A stretch of DNA of 64,000 nucleotides, taken from IMG/VR virus record IMGVR_UViG_3300035670_000158, positions 1 to 64,000 of that record, one strand, 5' to 3'. The translations under genes and the position numbers were made by a program. Origin of the DNA: a virus. The notes under the pieces were generated by a model. That model was not told the origin of the DNA. It ran no database searches and saw only the letters and a list, made by a program, of their open reading frames with translations. Positions 45,523 to 54,981 of this stretch are shown one piece after another; the stretch's first letter is position 1; each line of letters starts with the position of its first letter.

Positions 45523-46698
45523 ATGGCAACTAACGCTATTGAAACTGCAAAACAAGAAAACGGATCTAAAGTTTTCTTTGAGCATTTTATAGAAAATGGA
45601 AAAGAACCATCGGATGCAATTATGCTGAAAGTTTATGATGGATATAATTCTGAGTGGAAAGAAACTTATAGAAAACAAGCAATAGCTCTAAAGAATTTTC
45701 TTGGTTCTAAAAAAGGATATGAATATTCTAGAGATTCTGGAATTATGCCATTTTTGGAAGACATTGCCAAAAGAGACTGTGGCGTTTCTGTAAAGGATCG
45801 TTGGAATCCAATGGATATAGTGCTTATTAAAAAAAGTGAGAAAGGAACAATAGAAGGAACTATAAGAGAACTCACCAATATTGATGGAATGACAAAACAA
45901 GCAAACCTTGTTTTGTTGAATGCTTATATGAGAGAAGCATTGGAAGAAAAAATTCTTGTAGGAGTTTCTCTCAAAGCAATTGCAAAAAATAAAAAAACTG
46001 CTAGTGCTGAACTAGCAAATATGGGCGGAGATAAAAGTGCGAGAATTAATATTGATTTAGTTCCAGGATCCTTGAAATGTACGCTTACACTTGGTAAAAA
46101 ACAAAATTACTTGTTTGATACTGGAGAGTTGGGATTTGATTTGCAAACGGAATCTGGTGGAAAAATTCATGGTCAATCTAGAAACTTTCAATATTCAAAA
46201 GAGAGAAATCTTGTTCAAACAGACCTAACACCTAAGGGAAAAGATGCTGGAGCAAAACTGGGAAAAGTTTCTAGTGTTGCCATGGATAAATTTTTATCAG
46301 ATCTTGGATTTACAAGACCATCTTCTGCCGCCAAACATCCTCATATTCCTCCAGTTGGTCAGTGGAATGATGCCGATAAAGATTATTGGATAAAACTTTA
46401 TAATCGATTAAGCACTAATACTATGGTTGATTTTGGAGAAGTTGCTGTATACCAAGACAAAAGAAAAATAGCAGATGGATTTGAAGCAGTTCTAGAAAAC
46501 GCTATCATCTATGAAACTGGAAAGGTAGATAGAAGTTCTGGAGGAAGATTTTCATCAAAACTTATTGCGATGGAATGGGCAAAAATATGGACTGAACTTG
46601 CTACAAAAAAAGAAATGCAAAACTGGTGTAGAGTTTTGTATTATGGAGCTAAGAAAGAATTTGGATCAACTAACGGACCATTTTTGAAGATTTATTGA
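45523..46698 (+). CDS. unknown protein, possible restriction-like nuclease fold
   Basis: 391 residues, not firmly recognised. The segment WNPMDIVLIKKSEKG (~91-105), then LNAYMREALEEKILVGVSLK (~136-155), has the spacing (W/x)P-x-D-I-(V/W)-L ... G-(V/I)-S-L-K seen in some PD-(D/E)XK-like nucleases, where D and K would be catalytic. The middle (~160-240) is Gly/Thr-rich. Late-type promoter in the preceding terminator. Could equally be a virion-packaged protein. Confidence 0.5.
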   Translation: MATNAIETAKQENGSKVFFEHFIENGKEPSDAIMLKVYDGYNSEWKETYRKQAIALKNFLGSKKGYEYSRDSGIMPFLEDIAKRDCGVSVKDRWNPMDIVLIKKSEKGTIEGTIRELTNIDGMTKQANLVLLNAYMREALEEKILVGVSLKAIAKNKKTASAELANMGGDKSARINIDLVPGSLKCTLTLGKKQNYLFDTGELGFDLQTESGGKIHGQSRNFQYSKERNLVQTDLTPKGKDAGAKLGKVSSVAMDKFLSDLGFTRPSSAAKHPHIPPVGQWNDADKDYWIKLYNRLSTNTMVDFGEVAVYQDKRKIADGFEAVLENAIIYETGKVDRSSGGRFSSKLIAMEWAKIWTELATKKEMQNWCRVLYYGAKKEFGSTNGPFLKIY

Positions 46699-46701
46699 AT
46701 C

Positions 46702-46710
46702 AATAAATAA
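46702..46710 (+). promoter_or_regulatory. late promoter core AATAAATAA
   Basis: Three bases after the 45523 gene and 21 bases before the capsid-targeted nucleotidyltransferase. Confidence 0.6.
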
Positions 46711-46731
46711 TAGTTAAGAAGGATACTATAA

Positions 46732-48201
46732 ATGAAAAGTTTTTCGCAATTCATTTCGGAGGCAGTAATCTCACGCGCTGTAGAAAAAGCAAAGCGTTTG
46801 GGGTTGGTTTCGGATGGGCACGGGAACTGGTATGATCGTCAGGGACAATACAAGGGCAGAACTTATAAAGGCGATCTCCTCTTAAGTAAAGGAAGAGAGG
46901 GTAAAAAAGAAGAACCTGGTGCTCAAAAGCAATCCACTACTGCTGCTCCTTCTAAAGAAACTCAACCAACAGCACAGGCAAGACCTGAACCACGCCGCTC
47001 CTCTGGAGAAGAGGGTTCAGCACCAGAACAAACTGGTGAAAAAAGATTTTTAACGGTTGCGTTTGGTCGTTTCAACCCACCAACTGTAGGTCACGAAAAA
47101 CTTTTGGATGCTACTAAAAAACAGGCTGGTGGCGGAGCATACAAAATTTATCCATCACGTTCAGAAGATCCTAAGAAAAATCCTCTTTCTGCTGATGAAA
47201 AAATTTCATACATGAGAAAGATGTATCCAACACATGGAGAAAGGATCATCAACGATGAGGATATGAGAAGCATATTTGACGTTTTAACGAGGGCATATGA
47301 GGACGGATACACAGGTATCAACATCATGGTTGGTGCTGACCGAAAAGCAGAGTTTGAGAAACTCGCAAATAACTACAACGGCGAATTGTATGATTTTGAC
47401 GAAATTAACGTTGTGTCAGCAGGGGAGCGTGATCCCGATGCTGAAGGTGTCGAGGGCATGTCTGCCTCTAAACTTAGAAAAGCAGCTGCTGATGGAGATT
47501 TCAAGACGTTCAGATCGGGGGTCCCTAAAGCATTAGATGATGAAGACGCAAAGAAACTTTTCAATACTCTTCGTAGTAAGATGGGTATCAAGGGAAAGGT
47601 CACCGCAGAATCAATTAATCTTTGGGAGATTGCTCCAAAACTTGATTGGAAAGGTCTAAGAGAAAATTATGTCAACGAATTAATTTTTAGAGTAGGTGAC
47701 ATTGTAGAAAATCTCAATACTGGATTGATTGGTAAAATTATTCGTAGAGGAACTAATCATTTGATTTGTGTCACTGAGGATAATATGATGTTCAAGTCCT
47801 GGATTCGTGATTTGCGTGAAACAAGAGAGATTGAAAATCCATCGGGTAATCTTAGACAACTTGCTAAAAAAGCAGTCAATAGAAAAGATAACAATATTGA
47901 TGGATTTGTAGATAAGCAAGATCCAAACGTTGGACCATATGGTGCTTTTATTCCTCAAGCAAAAAATTTACCTAAAAATTTCAAAGAGGCATATCAAGAG
48001 AAGAGAGTTGAAGGAAAGACTAGAGTTCCTGGCAAACCAAATACTCTTGCCGGCACTGGGGGATACTTCAAGTATGCTTCTGATATGACACCTGGATTTG
48101 AAAAGGGAGATAAGATGAATTTGCAACCAGGTGGTAAAGCATATAGCGGATATAATCAGACAGGTATCAAAGAATTTATAAATAAGTATAAAAAGTCTTA
48201 G
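46732..48201 (+). CDS. capsid-targeted nucleotidyltransferase-like protein
   Basis: 489 residues. Leader [11 protein letters not shown] resembles the T4 capsid-targeting sequence and ends in an I-S-E site for gp21. Next a module [20 protein letters not shown] (~21-40), then a disordered charged linker (~55-103). A cytidylyltransferase/NMN-adenylyltransferase-like domain follows: [17 protein letters not shown] (~109-125; TxGH replaces HxGH) and the second motif [10 protein letters not shown] (~243-252). After that comes an SH3-like stretch ([20 protein letters not shown], ~321-340) and a Gly-rich tail. Expected to be packaged in the head and possibly injected. Substrate unknown. Confidence 0.78.
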   Translation: MKSFSQFISEAVISRAVEKAKRLGLVSDGHGNWYDRQGQYKGRTYKGDLLLSKGREGKKEEPGAQKQSTTAAPSKETQPTAQARPEPRRSSGEEGSAPEQTGEKRFLTVAFGRFNPPTVGHEKLLDATKKQAGGGAYKIYPSRSEDPKKNPLSADEKISYMRKMYPTHGERIINDEDMRSIFDVLTRAYEDGYTGINIMVGADRKAEFEKLANNYNGELYDFDEINVVSAGERDPDAEGVEGMSASKLRKAAADGDFKTFRSGVPKALDDEDAKKLFNTLRSKMGIKGKVTAESINLWEIAPKLDWKGLRENYVNELIFRVGDIVENLNTGLIGKIIRRGTNHLICVTEDNMMFKSWIRDLRETREIENPSGNLRQLAKKAVNRKDNNIDGFVDKQDPNVGPYGAFIPQAKNLPKNFKEAYQEKRVEGKTRVPGKPNTLAGTGGYFKYASDMTPGFEKGDKMNLQPGGKAYSGYNQTGIKEFINKYKKS

Positions 48202-48205
48202 TGTA

Positions 48206-49930
48206 ATGGATCTCTACAATAACAAAAAGGCTCTTAGTGAGCTAACGAGTCTTTATATGCAAATGAATGAGTCTTCTTATTTGGAGACTGATATGGAGAA
48301 GCGTCGTAAGAATAATGAAAAAGCAGTTGAAGATATGAAGAAGACTAAGGCTCATAAGGATATGGCAGCTGCCGCCAGAAAGAAACTTGTTGGTGAAGGT
48401 GAAGACAGTGAGTATCGTAGAATGCTTGCAAAGGAACGTCAATCAGAGCGCGAGCGTGAAGCAAAGCGTCCTGGTGTAAAGAGCATCACTCCTGGAAAGA
48501 AAGCAGCAAGTGCTGGTAAAGACTATGCTGATTATCAATCAAAGAGTATTGAAGCTCATGATAAAGCAACTAAAAAAGCAAAGATCACTGTCGGAAATCC
48601 TTTCCCAGAAGAAGTTCAATACACTGAAGCAATTGATCCAAAGGGCGCAGCGAGACAAGATGCTGCAAAGGAAAAAAAGAAAATTGATGTATTTGCATAT
48701 GATAGAAAGATTGGTAGAAAAGATATTCCACCAGCTCCCAAAAATGAAGCACTTGATCCAGTAGGAAGAGAAGACTCTGACATTGATAATGATGGTGATA
48801 CTGATAAGTCAGATAAGTATCTTCATAAGAGAAGAAAAGCAATTGGTAAAGCGATTGCTAAGAAGAAAGGAATGAAAGAAAGTTTATCTAACTGGAGACA
48901 AGATCTTTCTGAGATTCTTGATACTGAAGATGATAAGCAAATCAAAGAAAAAAAGGTAAAGAATAAAGTTGTCATTGATCCAGATTTAAAATTAGAAGAT
49001 ATTGCTTATGAATTAGGTGCTGAGATTATAGAAGTGATTGAACTTGGCGAAGTATCCTATATGGATTATGCTAAGAGCAAACAGGCAGAGAAAAAAGATA
49101 CTCGCATGACTGTTACTGCTGCCGACAAAAAAGCAAATACTCTTGCATACCAAAAGTACAAAGCAGGTGATAAGAGATACAAAGCTGCTTCGCACCTTGG
49201 AGAAGACAATATTGAAGAAAAGGCATTGAGCAAATCACAGCAACGCTTCATGGGTATGGTTTATGCGGCAAAGAAGGGCGAAACCCCTGCCTCTCCTGAG
49301 GTCGCTAAAGCAGCTTCTGGTATGAGCAAGAAAGCAGCAAAGGATTTTGCTGGAACCAAACATAAAGGTCTTCCTGAAAAGAAAGTTGCTAAGGAAGAGA
49401 TTGAAATTGATGAAGCGAAGCAATCTTTCCCCTTCAAGAAAGTTGAAAAACAAATGGCGAAGGCAAGGGCAGGTTCTGTCTATGCTAAAAAAGGAAATCC
49501 TGCAGTTCCTAATACGACTGATGCTGAAAAGAAAAACACAACTCGTTTCAGCAAGATGCACCGTGCGTCTGAAAAAGCAAAGAGAGAAAAGCAAGAGGCA
49601 GATAAAGCAAGACGTTCACCAACTTTCTACAAGGACACTCATCCCGCAAGTGCTCCTAAGATGAAGAAAGCAAATGAGGAGGTTGAAATTCTTGACGAAA
49701 GAAGAAAAGAAGACAAAGTTGCAGGAACTCCAAGAAAACCCCGCAATAAAGCATTTGAGTTAGTTGCTAAATCAATGGGCACTAGTAGAATGGGAGTTCA
49801 ACCAAGAGGGAAAAAGAAAGTACCTGGTGAGAAGAAACCAAATACCCAAGTGACTCCTGCTCAAAAAGTAGCAAAACGTCGTGCTGATGCTCAAAGAGCA
49901 CAAGATATGATGCATTCAAGATTTGACTAA
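48206..49930 (+). CDS. long charged Lys/Glu-rich protein, probable internal head protein
   Basis: 574 residues, very Lys/Ala/Glu-rich with few aromatics. Contains a calcium-loop-like [17 protein letters not shown] (~192-208), and a DUF3008-like block [20 protein letters not shown] ... [15 protein letters not shown] (~346-395), seen in small bacterial and phage proteins. Candidate gp21 sites (L-S-E) occur at ALSE (~11-14) and DLSE (~232-235). Follows the capsid-targeted protein by four bases and is probably coexpressed. Internal head role is inference. Confidence 0.55.
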   Translation: MDLYNNKKALSELTSLYMQMNESSYLETDMEKRRKNNEKAVEDMKKTKAHKDMAAAARKKLVGEGEDSEYRRMLAKERQSEREREAKRPGVKSITPGKKAASAGKDYADYQSKSIEAHDKATKKAKITVGNPFPEEVQYTEAIDPKGAARQDAAKEKKKIDVFAYDRKIGRKDIPPAPKNEALDPVGREDSDIDNDGDTDKSDKYLHKRRKAIGKAIAKKKGMKESLSNWRQDLSEILDTEDDKQIKEKKVKNKVVIDPDLKLEDIAYELGAEIIEVIELGEVSYMDYAKSKQAEKKDTRMTVTAADKKANTLAYQKYKAGDKRYKAASHLGEDNIEEKALSKSQQRFMGMVYAAKKGETPASPEVAKAASGMSKKAAKDFAGTKHKGLPEKKVAKEEIEIDEAKQSFPFKKVEKQMAKARAGSVYAKKGNPAVPNTTDAEKKNTTRFSKMHRASEKAKREKQEADKARRSPTFYKDTHPASAPKMKKANEEVEILDERRKEDKVAGTPRKPRNKAFELVAKSMGTSRMGVQPRGKKKVPGEKKPNTQVTPAQKVAKRRADAQRAQDMMHSRFD

Positions 49931-49932
49931 TT

Positions 49933-49940
49933 CTAAATAA
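49933..49940 (+). promoter_or_regulatory. late promoter core CTAAATAA
   Basis: Two bases after the previous stop, 29 bases before the small gene at 49969. Confidence 0.55.
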
Positions 49941-49968
49941 GCTAGGACACTCTTTTACGGAGGACATC

Positions 49969-50139
49969 ATGGGATCACTTGTAGAACTAGTAAAACCACT
50001 TCTTATCATGGCACTTAATTCTTGCCATACTAAGAGACTTGTATGCGATCTTCTAGATCGTTATGTAAAAACCACCGACAATGATATTGATAATGTCATT
50101 GCCGCAACAGTAAAAACAGCACTTCTCAAGAACTGCTGA
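49969..50139 (+). CDS. small protein with strong ribosome site (56 aa)
   Basis: MGSLVELVKPLLIMALNSCH ... followed by DLLDRYVKTTDNDIDNVIAA. A near-perfect ACGGAGG site lies 7 bases before the ATG, and a late core and a terminator flank it, so it is very probably real although short. Possibly membrane-associated at the N-terminus. Function unknown. Confidence 0.7.
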   Translation: MGSLVELVKPLLIMALNSCHTKRLVCDLLDRYVKTTDNDIDNVIAATVKTALLKNC

Positions 50140-50160
50140 TAGGAAGAAAACAATACAATA

Positions 50161-50199
50161 AGGGACATCTATAAGTGGATGTCCCTTTTTTTATAAATA
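50161..50199 (+). terminator. terminator followed by late promoter TATAAATA
   Basis: AGGGACATC (50161-50169) and GATGTCCCT (50178-50186), then a T7 run. TATAAATA begins in the last T (50192-50199) and lies 27 bases before the gene at 50227. Confidence 0.85.
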
Positions 50200-50226
50200 T
50201 TGATAGAAAATCAATTAGGTAAAGAC

Positions 50227-50772
50227 ATGGCTCTTTGGGGAGATAGAGACAACTTTCAGTCAAATGCAACAGGTATTGCCACTGTAAATTTGTCCGCTAA
50301 AACTATTGATATTGGTGCTGGTCCATTCACATCTGGAATTGGAACCATTACACCTATGATCAAACTTGGACTTGGTGCGACTTGTGGATTTGCCCAGATT
50401 GTCGGTGTAACAAGTGCAAGACTTGTTACGATTGCTAGTACTGAAGCTCTAATTCCTGATGCAACTGGAGCAATTGCTGGTGTTGCCTACTCATTAACTC
50501 AGATGCCAGAATCTCTTGATGAAGATCCTCTGGCTGTCGCTCAAGAAAGAACAGGTATTGCCACTGTAAGATACTTTGGTGTTGGGTCAACTGCAATGAC
50601 CATTGGCTATCAAGGTCTTGCAACTGCTTCTGGATATCGTCCTGCTCACTCTGGTTGGGTTGGTGTTCAGACTTACACCGACAATCACGGAAACCTGAGA
50701 GTTAAGTCAGAAGTATTTGTTGCCATGTCTGGTATTCAAACTGGCAACGAACCATATCCAAATTATAGATGA
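50227..50772 (+). CDS. virion-like structural protein
   Basis: 181 residues from ATG 50227 (MALWGDRDNFQSNATGIATV); the ATA/ATT-like codon at 50200 lies in the promoter. Beta-rich and Gly/Ala/Thr-rich (IDIGAGPFTSGIGTITPMIK, ~20-39), with an aromatic C-terminal part (GYRPAHSGWVGVQTYTDNHG). This is a common cyanophage virion protein type. Strong late promoter directly upstream. No enzyme motif. Confidence 0.7.
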   Translation: MALWGDRDNFQSNATGIATVNLSAKTIDIGAGPFTSGIGTITPMIKLGLGATCGFAQIVGVTSARLVTIASTEALIPDATGAIAGVAYSLTQMPESLDEDPLAVAQERTGIATVRYFGVGSTAMTIGYQGLATASGYRPAHSGWVGVQTYTDNHGNLRVKSEVFVAMSGIQTGNEPYPNYR

Positions 50773-50781
50773 TAAGAAAGC

Positions 50782-51180
50782 ATGATATTTCATGAACTAA
50801 ATGATGACAACTTTATGCTTTTTGCGATACGGCATTATGAGAATCCTCACTCCGTAACGAGAGATGATTTTTTGGATGATATGAAACGCTTCAAGTATAT
50901 CAAAAGATTACTGAAGCGTTTCAAAAAAACTGGCATCCTAAAATCTCATTTACTGCTCAATCATTTTATTATTTTATTCAACATATTTGGGGATGCAACT
51001 GTCCCATTACTGTTCTATAAAATTGATAAAGATTTGTGGTCAACGATGAAAGCATTCTTGTTATTTTTGAATCGTTTTCCACAGACTCCAAAATGTTACA
51101 TACACGATATCCAAGTTGATTTAGAATGCTTTAAACTTTTACAAACCGAGTATCATGGACAGGGACAAGATTCTGAATAA
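50782..51180 (+). CDS. conserved hypothetical protein
   Basis: 132 residues, MIFHELNDDNFMLFAIRHYE ... LKRFKKTGILKSHLLLNHFI. Helical, aromatic-rich and soluble-looking. Several cyanophages seem to have a similar protein near the primase gene. Function unknown. Overlaps the next gene by 26 bases. Confidence 0.65.
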   Translation: MIFHELNDDNFMLFAIRHYENPHSVTRDDFLDDMKRFKYIKRLLKRFKKTGILKSHLLLNHFIILFNIFGDATVPLLFYKIDKDLWSTMKAFLLFLNRFPQTPKCYIHDIQVDLECFKLLQTEYHGQGQDSE

Positions 51181-51340
51181 AATACTTGGTTATCTCAGAG
51201 AAGAATCTCCTACTATAAATATTGGTAGTGGGAACATTGCTGGTTCTGTTGAATCTGGAGATGATCCTCCTGTAAGGAGGAAAAAGAAAAGGTACATTTC
51301 TCTAGGAACAGGAAGCAGATCCAGATGGACTGTCAAATAA
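51155..51340 (+). CDS. small conserved protein (61 aa)
   Basis: MDRDKILNKILGYLREESPT, then a Gly/Ser linker and a basic end RRKKKRYISLGTGSRSRWTV. Overlaps genes on both sides, as usual in this chain. Function unknown. Confidence 0.55.
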   Translation: MDRDKILNKILGYLREESPTINIGSGNIAGSVESGDDPPVRRKKKRYISLGTGSRSRWTVK

Positions 51341-51729
51341 AAGTAGCCGTTTTGGAAGAAAAGGTCGATCATTTTGAGCGACTTGTTTCAAAATTAGATT
51401 CTGCAATTGAAAAAATTGCAGAGGTAAATAATACTGTGTCAAGGATGCTAGCCGTCCATGAAGAAAGAATTACAAAGCAGGAAGAAACTGACGAACTATT
51501 ATTTACTAAAGTTGACAAACTCCGTGATAAAGTGGACAGCGATAATGAGTCACTATCTACAAGAGTTTCGTTACTAGAAAAAAAACTTTGGATATCAATA
51601 GCCATTGTTGGTTTGATAATGGTTGCCACTAATCCAAAATCTTTAGAGCATGTAAAGGATATGATGACATCTAACAGCAAACCTGCTATAATGGCAGTAC
51701 ACGCTAAGACTGTGGATGGATCACATTGA
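51325..51729 (+). CDS. coiled-coil protein with C-terminal membrane helix
   Basis: 134 residues: a long coiled coil (~8-85, VAVLEEKVDHFERLVSKLDS ...) followed by a hydrophobic helix (LWISIAIVGLIMVATN, ~88-103) and a short tail. This layout, cytoplasmic coil plus one membrane span, suggests a membrane-anchored oligomer; a lysis or holin-associated role is possible but unsupported. The gp61 promoter lies inside its 3' end. Confidence 0.6.
   Translation: MDCQIKVAVLEEKVDHFERLVSKLDSAIEKIAEVNNTVSRMLAVHEERITKQEETDELLFTKVDKLRDKVDSDNESLSTRVSLLEKKLWISIAIVGLIMVATNPKSLEHVKDMMTSNSKPAIMAVHAKTVDGSH
51664..51692 (+). promoter_or_regulatory. sigma70-like promoter for gp61
   Basis: ATGACA (51664-51669), 17-base spacer, TGC-TATAAT (51687-51692), 24 bases before the primase start, inside the end of the preceding gene. 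Expected to drive gp61-nrdA-nrdB. Confidence 0.7.
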
Positions 51730-52687
51730 TGCAAAATATATTGGACTGCTCTCTTCACGACTGGATAAGTTCAAGAAAGTAAAGAATAACTTATACAATT
51801 TTAGATGTCCAATTTGTGGTGATTCGAAAAGGAATAAGAACAAAACACGGGGATATATTTACGCAGTAAAGGCAAATACAAACTTCAAGTGTCATAACTG
51901 TGGATCTTCCATGTCTTTCAATACTTTTTTGAAGAAACTTGATGTTACTTTACACAAACAGTATGCTTTAGAAAAATTTAAGGAAGGATTTACTGGTAAG
52001 AATTTTGTAGTCGAAGAACCAAAATTTGTTTACACTAAACCAGTATTTCGCAAAAAAGTAAATTTGCCCAAAGCATCAGAGGTAGAAGTCGCAAAAAAGT
52101 ATCTTGAGGCACGAAAGATCGATGCCTCAAAATTTTACTATGCCGAAAAATTTAAGACTTGGGTAAATACGATAAAACCTACGTTTGAGTTTACCCAACA
52201 TTATGATATTGGACGGATTGTGATTCCTATATTTTACAATCAAAGTTTAGTTGGATTACAGGGAAGAAGTATAGAACCAAATCCTGTTAAATATATCACT
52301 ATAATGTTTGACGATGATGCACCAAAAATCTATGGACTCGATGGGATTCAAAAAGACAAGACTGTTTACGTTACAGAAGGACCATTTGACAGCACGTTCA
52401 TTTGCAATGCGATTGCTATGTGCGGAGCTGACGGTGATGTTGGTAAGTGGGGTATTAGCAATCCTGTTTGGGTATACGATAACGAACCACGTAATACAGA
52501 AATCGTATCAAGAATTTCCCGTGTTATCGAAATGGGACAAAAAGTTGTCATCTGGCCTTCATCAATAACTGAAAAAGATATAAATGATATGGTGATGGCT
52601 GGACATAATGTTCAGACTCTGATAGAATCAAATACCTATTCTGGTCTAGAAGCAACTCTCAAATTTAACCTTTGGAAGAAGATATGA
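51716..52687 (+). CDS. gp61: gp61 DNA primase
   Basis: Makes RNA primers with helicase gp41. 323 residues (T4: 342). N-terminal zinc ribbon CPICG (C31, C34) and KCHNCG (C59, C62). TOPRIM-like core: VYVTEGPFDSTFICNAIAMC (~221-240) and WVYDNEPRNTEIVSRI, with acidic catalytic residues E and D-x-E. The stop overlaps the nrdA ATG. Confidence 0.95.
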   Translation: MDHIDAKYIGLLSSRLDKFKKVKNNLYNFRCPICGDSKRNKNKTRGYIYAVKANTNFKCHNCGSSMSFNTFLKKLDVTLHKQYALEKFKEGFTGKNFVVEEPKFVYTKPVFRKKVNLPKASEVEVAKKYLEARKIDASKFYYAEKFKTWVNTIKPTFEFTQHYDIGRIVIPIFYNQSLVGLQGRSIEPNPVKYITIMFDDDAPKIYGLDGIQKDKTVYVTEGPFDSTFICNAIAMCGADGDVGKWGISNPVWVYDNEPRNTEIVSRISRVIEMGQKVVIWPSSITEKDINDMVMAGHNVQTLIESNTYSGLEATLKFNLWKKI

Positions 52688-54981
52688 GCAACGGTATCAA
52701 AGTTACAAAACGAGATGGAAGAATCGAATCAATTGATTTGAACAAGATGCATCTCATGGTTGAGGAGGCGTGTAGAGGTCTTGCAGGAGTCTCTGCATCT
52801 CAAGTAGAAATGCAATCAGGCATTCAGTTTTATGATGGCATTACTACATCGGAGGTGCAAGAAATTCTTATTCGTAGTGCTTCTGACTTGATTGATCTTG
52901 ATCATCCAAATTATCAATATGTTGCTGCAAGGTTGCTTTTGTTCTCTCTTCGTAAGGGTCTATATGGTAGAACCAGAGAACTGCCTACGTTGAATGAGCA
53001 TATTACAAAACTTGCATATCAGGGATTGTATGATAAAGAAGTTTTCCAGAAGTATTCTTCTGAAGAGATTGATCGTGCTGATTCGTTCATCGATCACGAT
53101 CGTGATTTTATGTTCACTTATGCTGGTTTACGTCAAGTTGTTGACAAATATTTGGTGCAGGACAGATCATCTGGGGCAGTTTATGAAACACCTCAATTTA
53201 TGTACATGATGATTGCCTTGACAATCTTTCAAGAGTATCCAAAAGAAACCCGTCTTTCTTACGTAAAAAGGTACTACGATGCAATCTCAAGACACAGAAT
53301 CAACATTCCTACGCCAATCATGGCAGGTGTTAGAACCCCACTTCGCCAATTTGCAAGTTGCGTTCTTGTTGATGTTGATGACACCCTTGATAGCATCTTC
53401 AGCTCTGATATGGCAATTGGTCGCTATGTTGCTCAAAGAGCAGGAATTGGTATCAACGCAGGTCGTATCAGGGGCATCAATGCTAAAATCAGAGGCGGAG
53501 AAGTTCAGCATACGGGTATTATCCCATTCCTCAAAAAGTTTGAGGCAACTGTTAGATGCTGTACACAAAACGGGATTCGCGGTGGAAGTGCTACTGTCCA
53601 CTTTCCAATCTGGCACCAAGAAATAGAAGACATCATTGTATTAAAAAACAACAAAGGAACTGAAGATAACCGTGTTCGTAAGTTAGACTACTCTATCCAA
53701 ATCAGCAAACTGTTCTATGAACGATTCATTCAAGACGGAGAAATCTCACTCTTCTCTCCTCACGACGTTCCTGGTCTGTATGATGCTTTTGGCACTGATC
53801 GATTTGACGATCTATATGTGGGTTATGAACGAGATACAACTATTCCAAGAAAGACTGTTAGAGCACAGGGACTCATTCTGGATCTTCTGAAAGAACGTGC
53901 TGAAACTGGTCGTATTTACATTATGAATATTGACCATTGCAATTCGCACTCTTCTTTTAAAGATAAAGTGAACATGAGTAATCTTTGTCAAGAGATCACT
54001 CTTCCAACTGACCCTCTTCAGCACATTGATGATAGTATGGGTGAGATTGCCTTGTGTATTCTCTCCGCTATCAATGTTGGCAAAGTGAAATCTGATGAAG
54101 AACTTGCCGATCTTTGCGATCTTTCTGTTCGTTCTCTTGATGAGTTGATTGACTATCAAGAATACCCTGTAAAGGCAGCAGAGATTGCCACCAAGGCACG
54201 TCGTTCCCTTGGTGTAGGATTTATTGGTCTAGCTCATTATTTGGCAAAACTTGGTTACAAATATGAGTCTCAAGAAGCATGGGATGCAATTCATAAGTTG
54301 TCTGAAAGCTTCCAGTACTATCTTCTGGTAGCTTCAAACCAACTTGCGAAAGAAAAAGGACATTGCGAATACTTTGGTCGTACTAAGTACTCTGATGGTA
54401 TTTTGCCTATTGATACATACAAAAAAGATGTAGACGAAATTAGTAACCCAGAGTATCAACATGATTGGGAAACACTTAGAGCATCTATCCTGGAACACGG
54501 TCTTAGGCACTCAACACTGTCCGCACAGATGCCATCGGAGAGCAGTTCCGTTGTGTCAAATGCAACTAATGGAATCGAGCCACCTAGAGACTACTTGTCC
54601 GTTAAAAAATCAAAGAAGGGCCCTCTCAAACAAATCGTTCCTGGGTATCACAACCTCAAAAACAACTATACTCTTCTTTGGGACATGCCTGACAACAGTG
54701 GGTATATTAATATTGTTGCTGTGATGCAGAAGTTTTTTGACCAATCAATTTCTGGAAATTGGTCCTACAATCCAGAGCATTATCCAGATAGTGAAGTTCC
54801 AACTTCAGTTATGGCAAAAGACCTTTTGACTACATATAAGTACGGTTGGAAGACCTCTTACTATCAAAATACAAATGATCAGAAAACCGATGAAGTAGAG
54901 GACAAATCTGTTAAACTAGAAGCACTGATGTCCGAACTAGAAAACGTCAACGAAGGGGAGTGTGAGTCTTGTGCAGTATAA
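52684..54981 (+). CDS. nrdA: ribonucleotide reductase class Ia alpha subunit
   Basis: Reduces ribonucleotides to deoxyribonucleotides. 765 residues (E. coli: 761), close to E. coli NrdA throughout. ATP-cone-like N-terminus VTKRDGRIESIDLNKM. Active-site Cys pair C226 (RQFASCVLV) and C458 (ALCIL), thiyl-radical Cys C435 with N433 and E437 in NLCQE. MPSESSSVVSNATNGIEPPR near residue 620, redox tail CESC. Radical-transfer tyrosines are expected in YYQN (~735). No intron or split. The start overlaps the gp61 stop (ATGA). Confidence 0.97.
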   Translation: MSNGIKVTKRDGRIESIDLNKMHLMVEEACRGLAGVSASQVEMQSGIQFYDGITTSEVQEILIRSASDLIDLDHPNYQYVAARLLLFSLRKGLYGRTRELPTLNEHITKLAYQGLYDKEVFQKYSSEEIDRADSFIDHDRDFMFTYAGLRQVVDKYLVQDRSSGAVYETPQFMYMMIALTIFQEYPKETRLSYVKRYYDAISRHRINIPTPIMAGVRTPLRQFASCVLVDVDDTLDSIFSSDMAIGRYVAQRAGIGINAGRIRGINAKIRGGEVQHTGIIPFLKKFEATVRCCTQNGIRGGSATVHFPIWHQEIEDIIVLKNNKGTEDNRVRKLDYSIQISKLFYERFIQDGEISLFSPHDVPGLYDAFGTDRFDDLYVGYERDTTIPRKTVRAQGLILDLLKERAETGRIYIMNIDHCNSHSSFKDKVNMSNLCQEITLPTDPLQHIDDSMGEIALCILSAINVGKVKSDEELADLCDLSVRSLDELIDYQEYPVKAAEIATKARRSLGVGFIGLAHYLAKLGYKYESQEAWDAIHKLSESFQYYLLVASNQLAKEKGHCEYFGRTKYSDGILPIDTYKKDVDEISNPEYQHDWETLRASILEHGLRHSTLSAQMPSESSSVVSNATNGIEPPRDYLSVKKSKKGPLKQIVPGYHNLKNNYTLLWDMPDNSGYINIVAVMQKFFDQSISGNWSYNPEHYPDSEVPTSVMAKDLLTTYKYGWKTSYYQNTNDQKTDEVEDKSVKLEALMSELENVNEGECESCAV

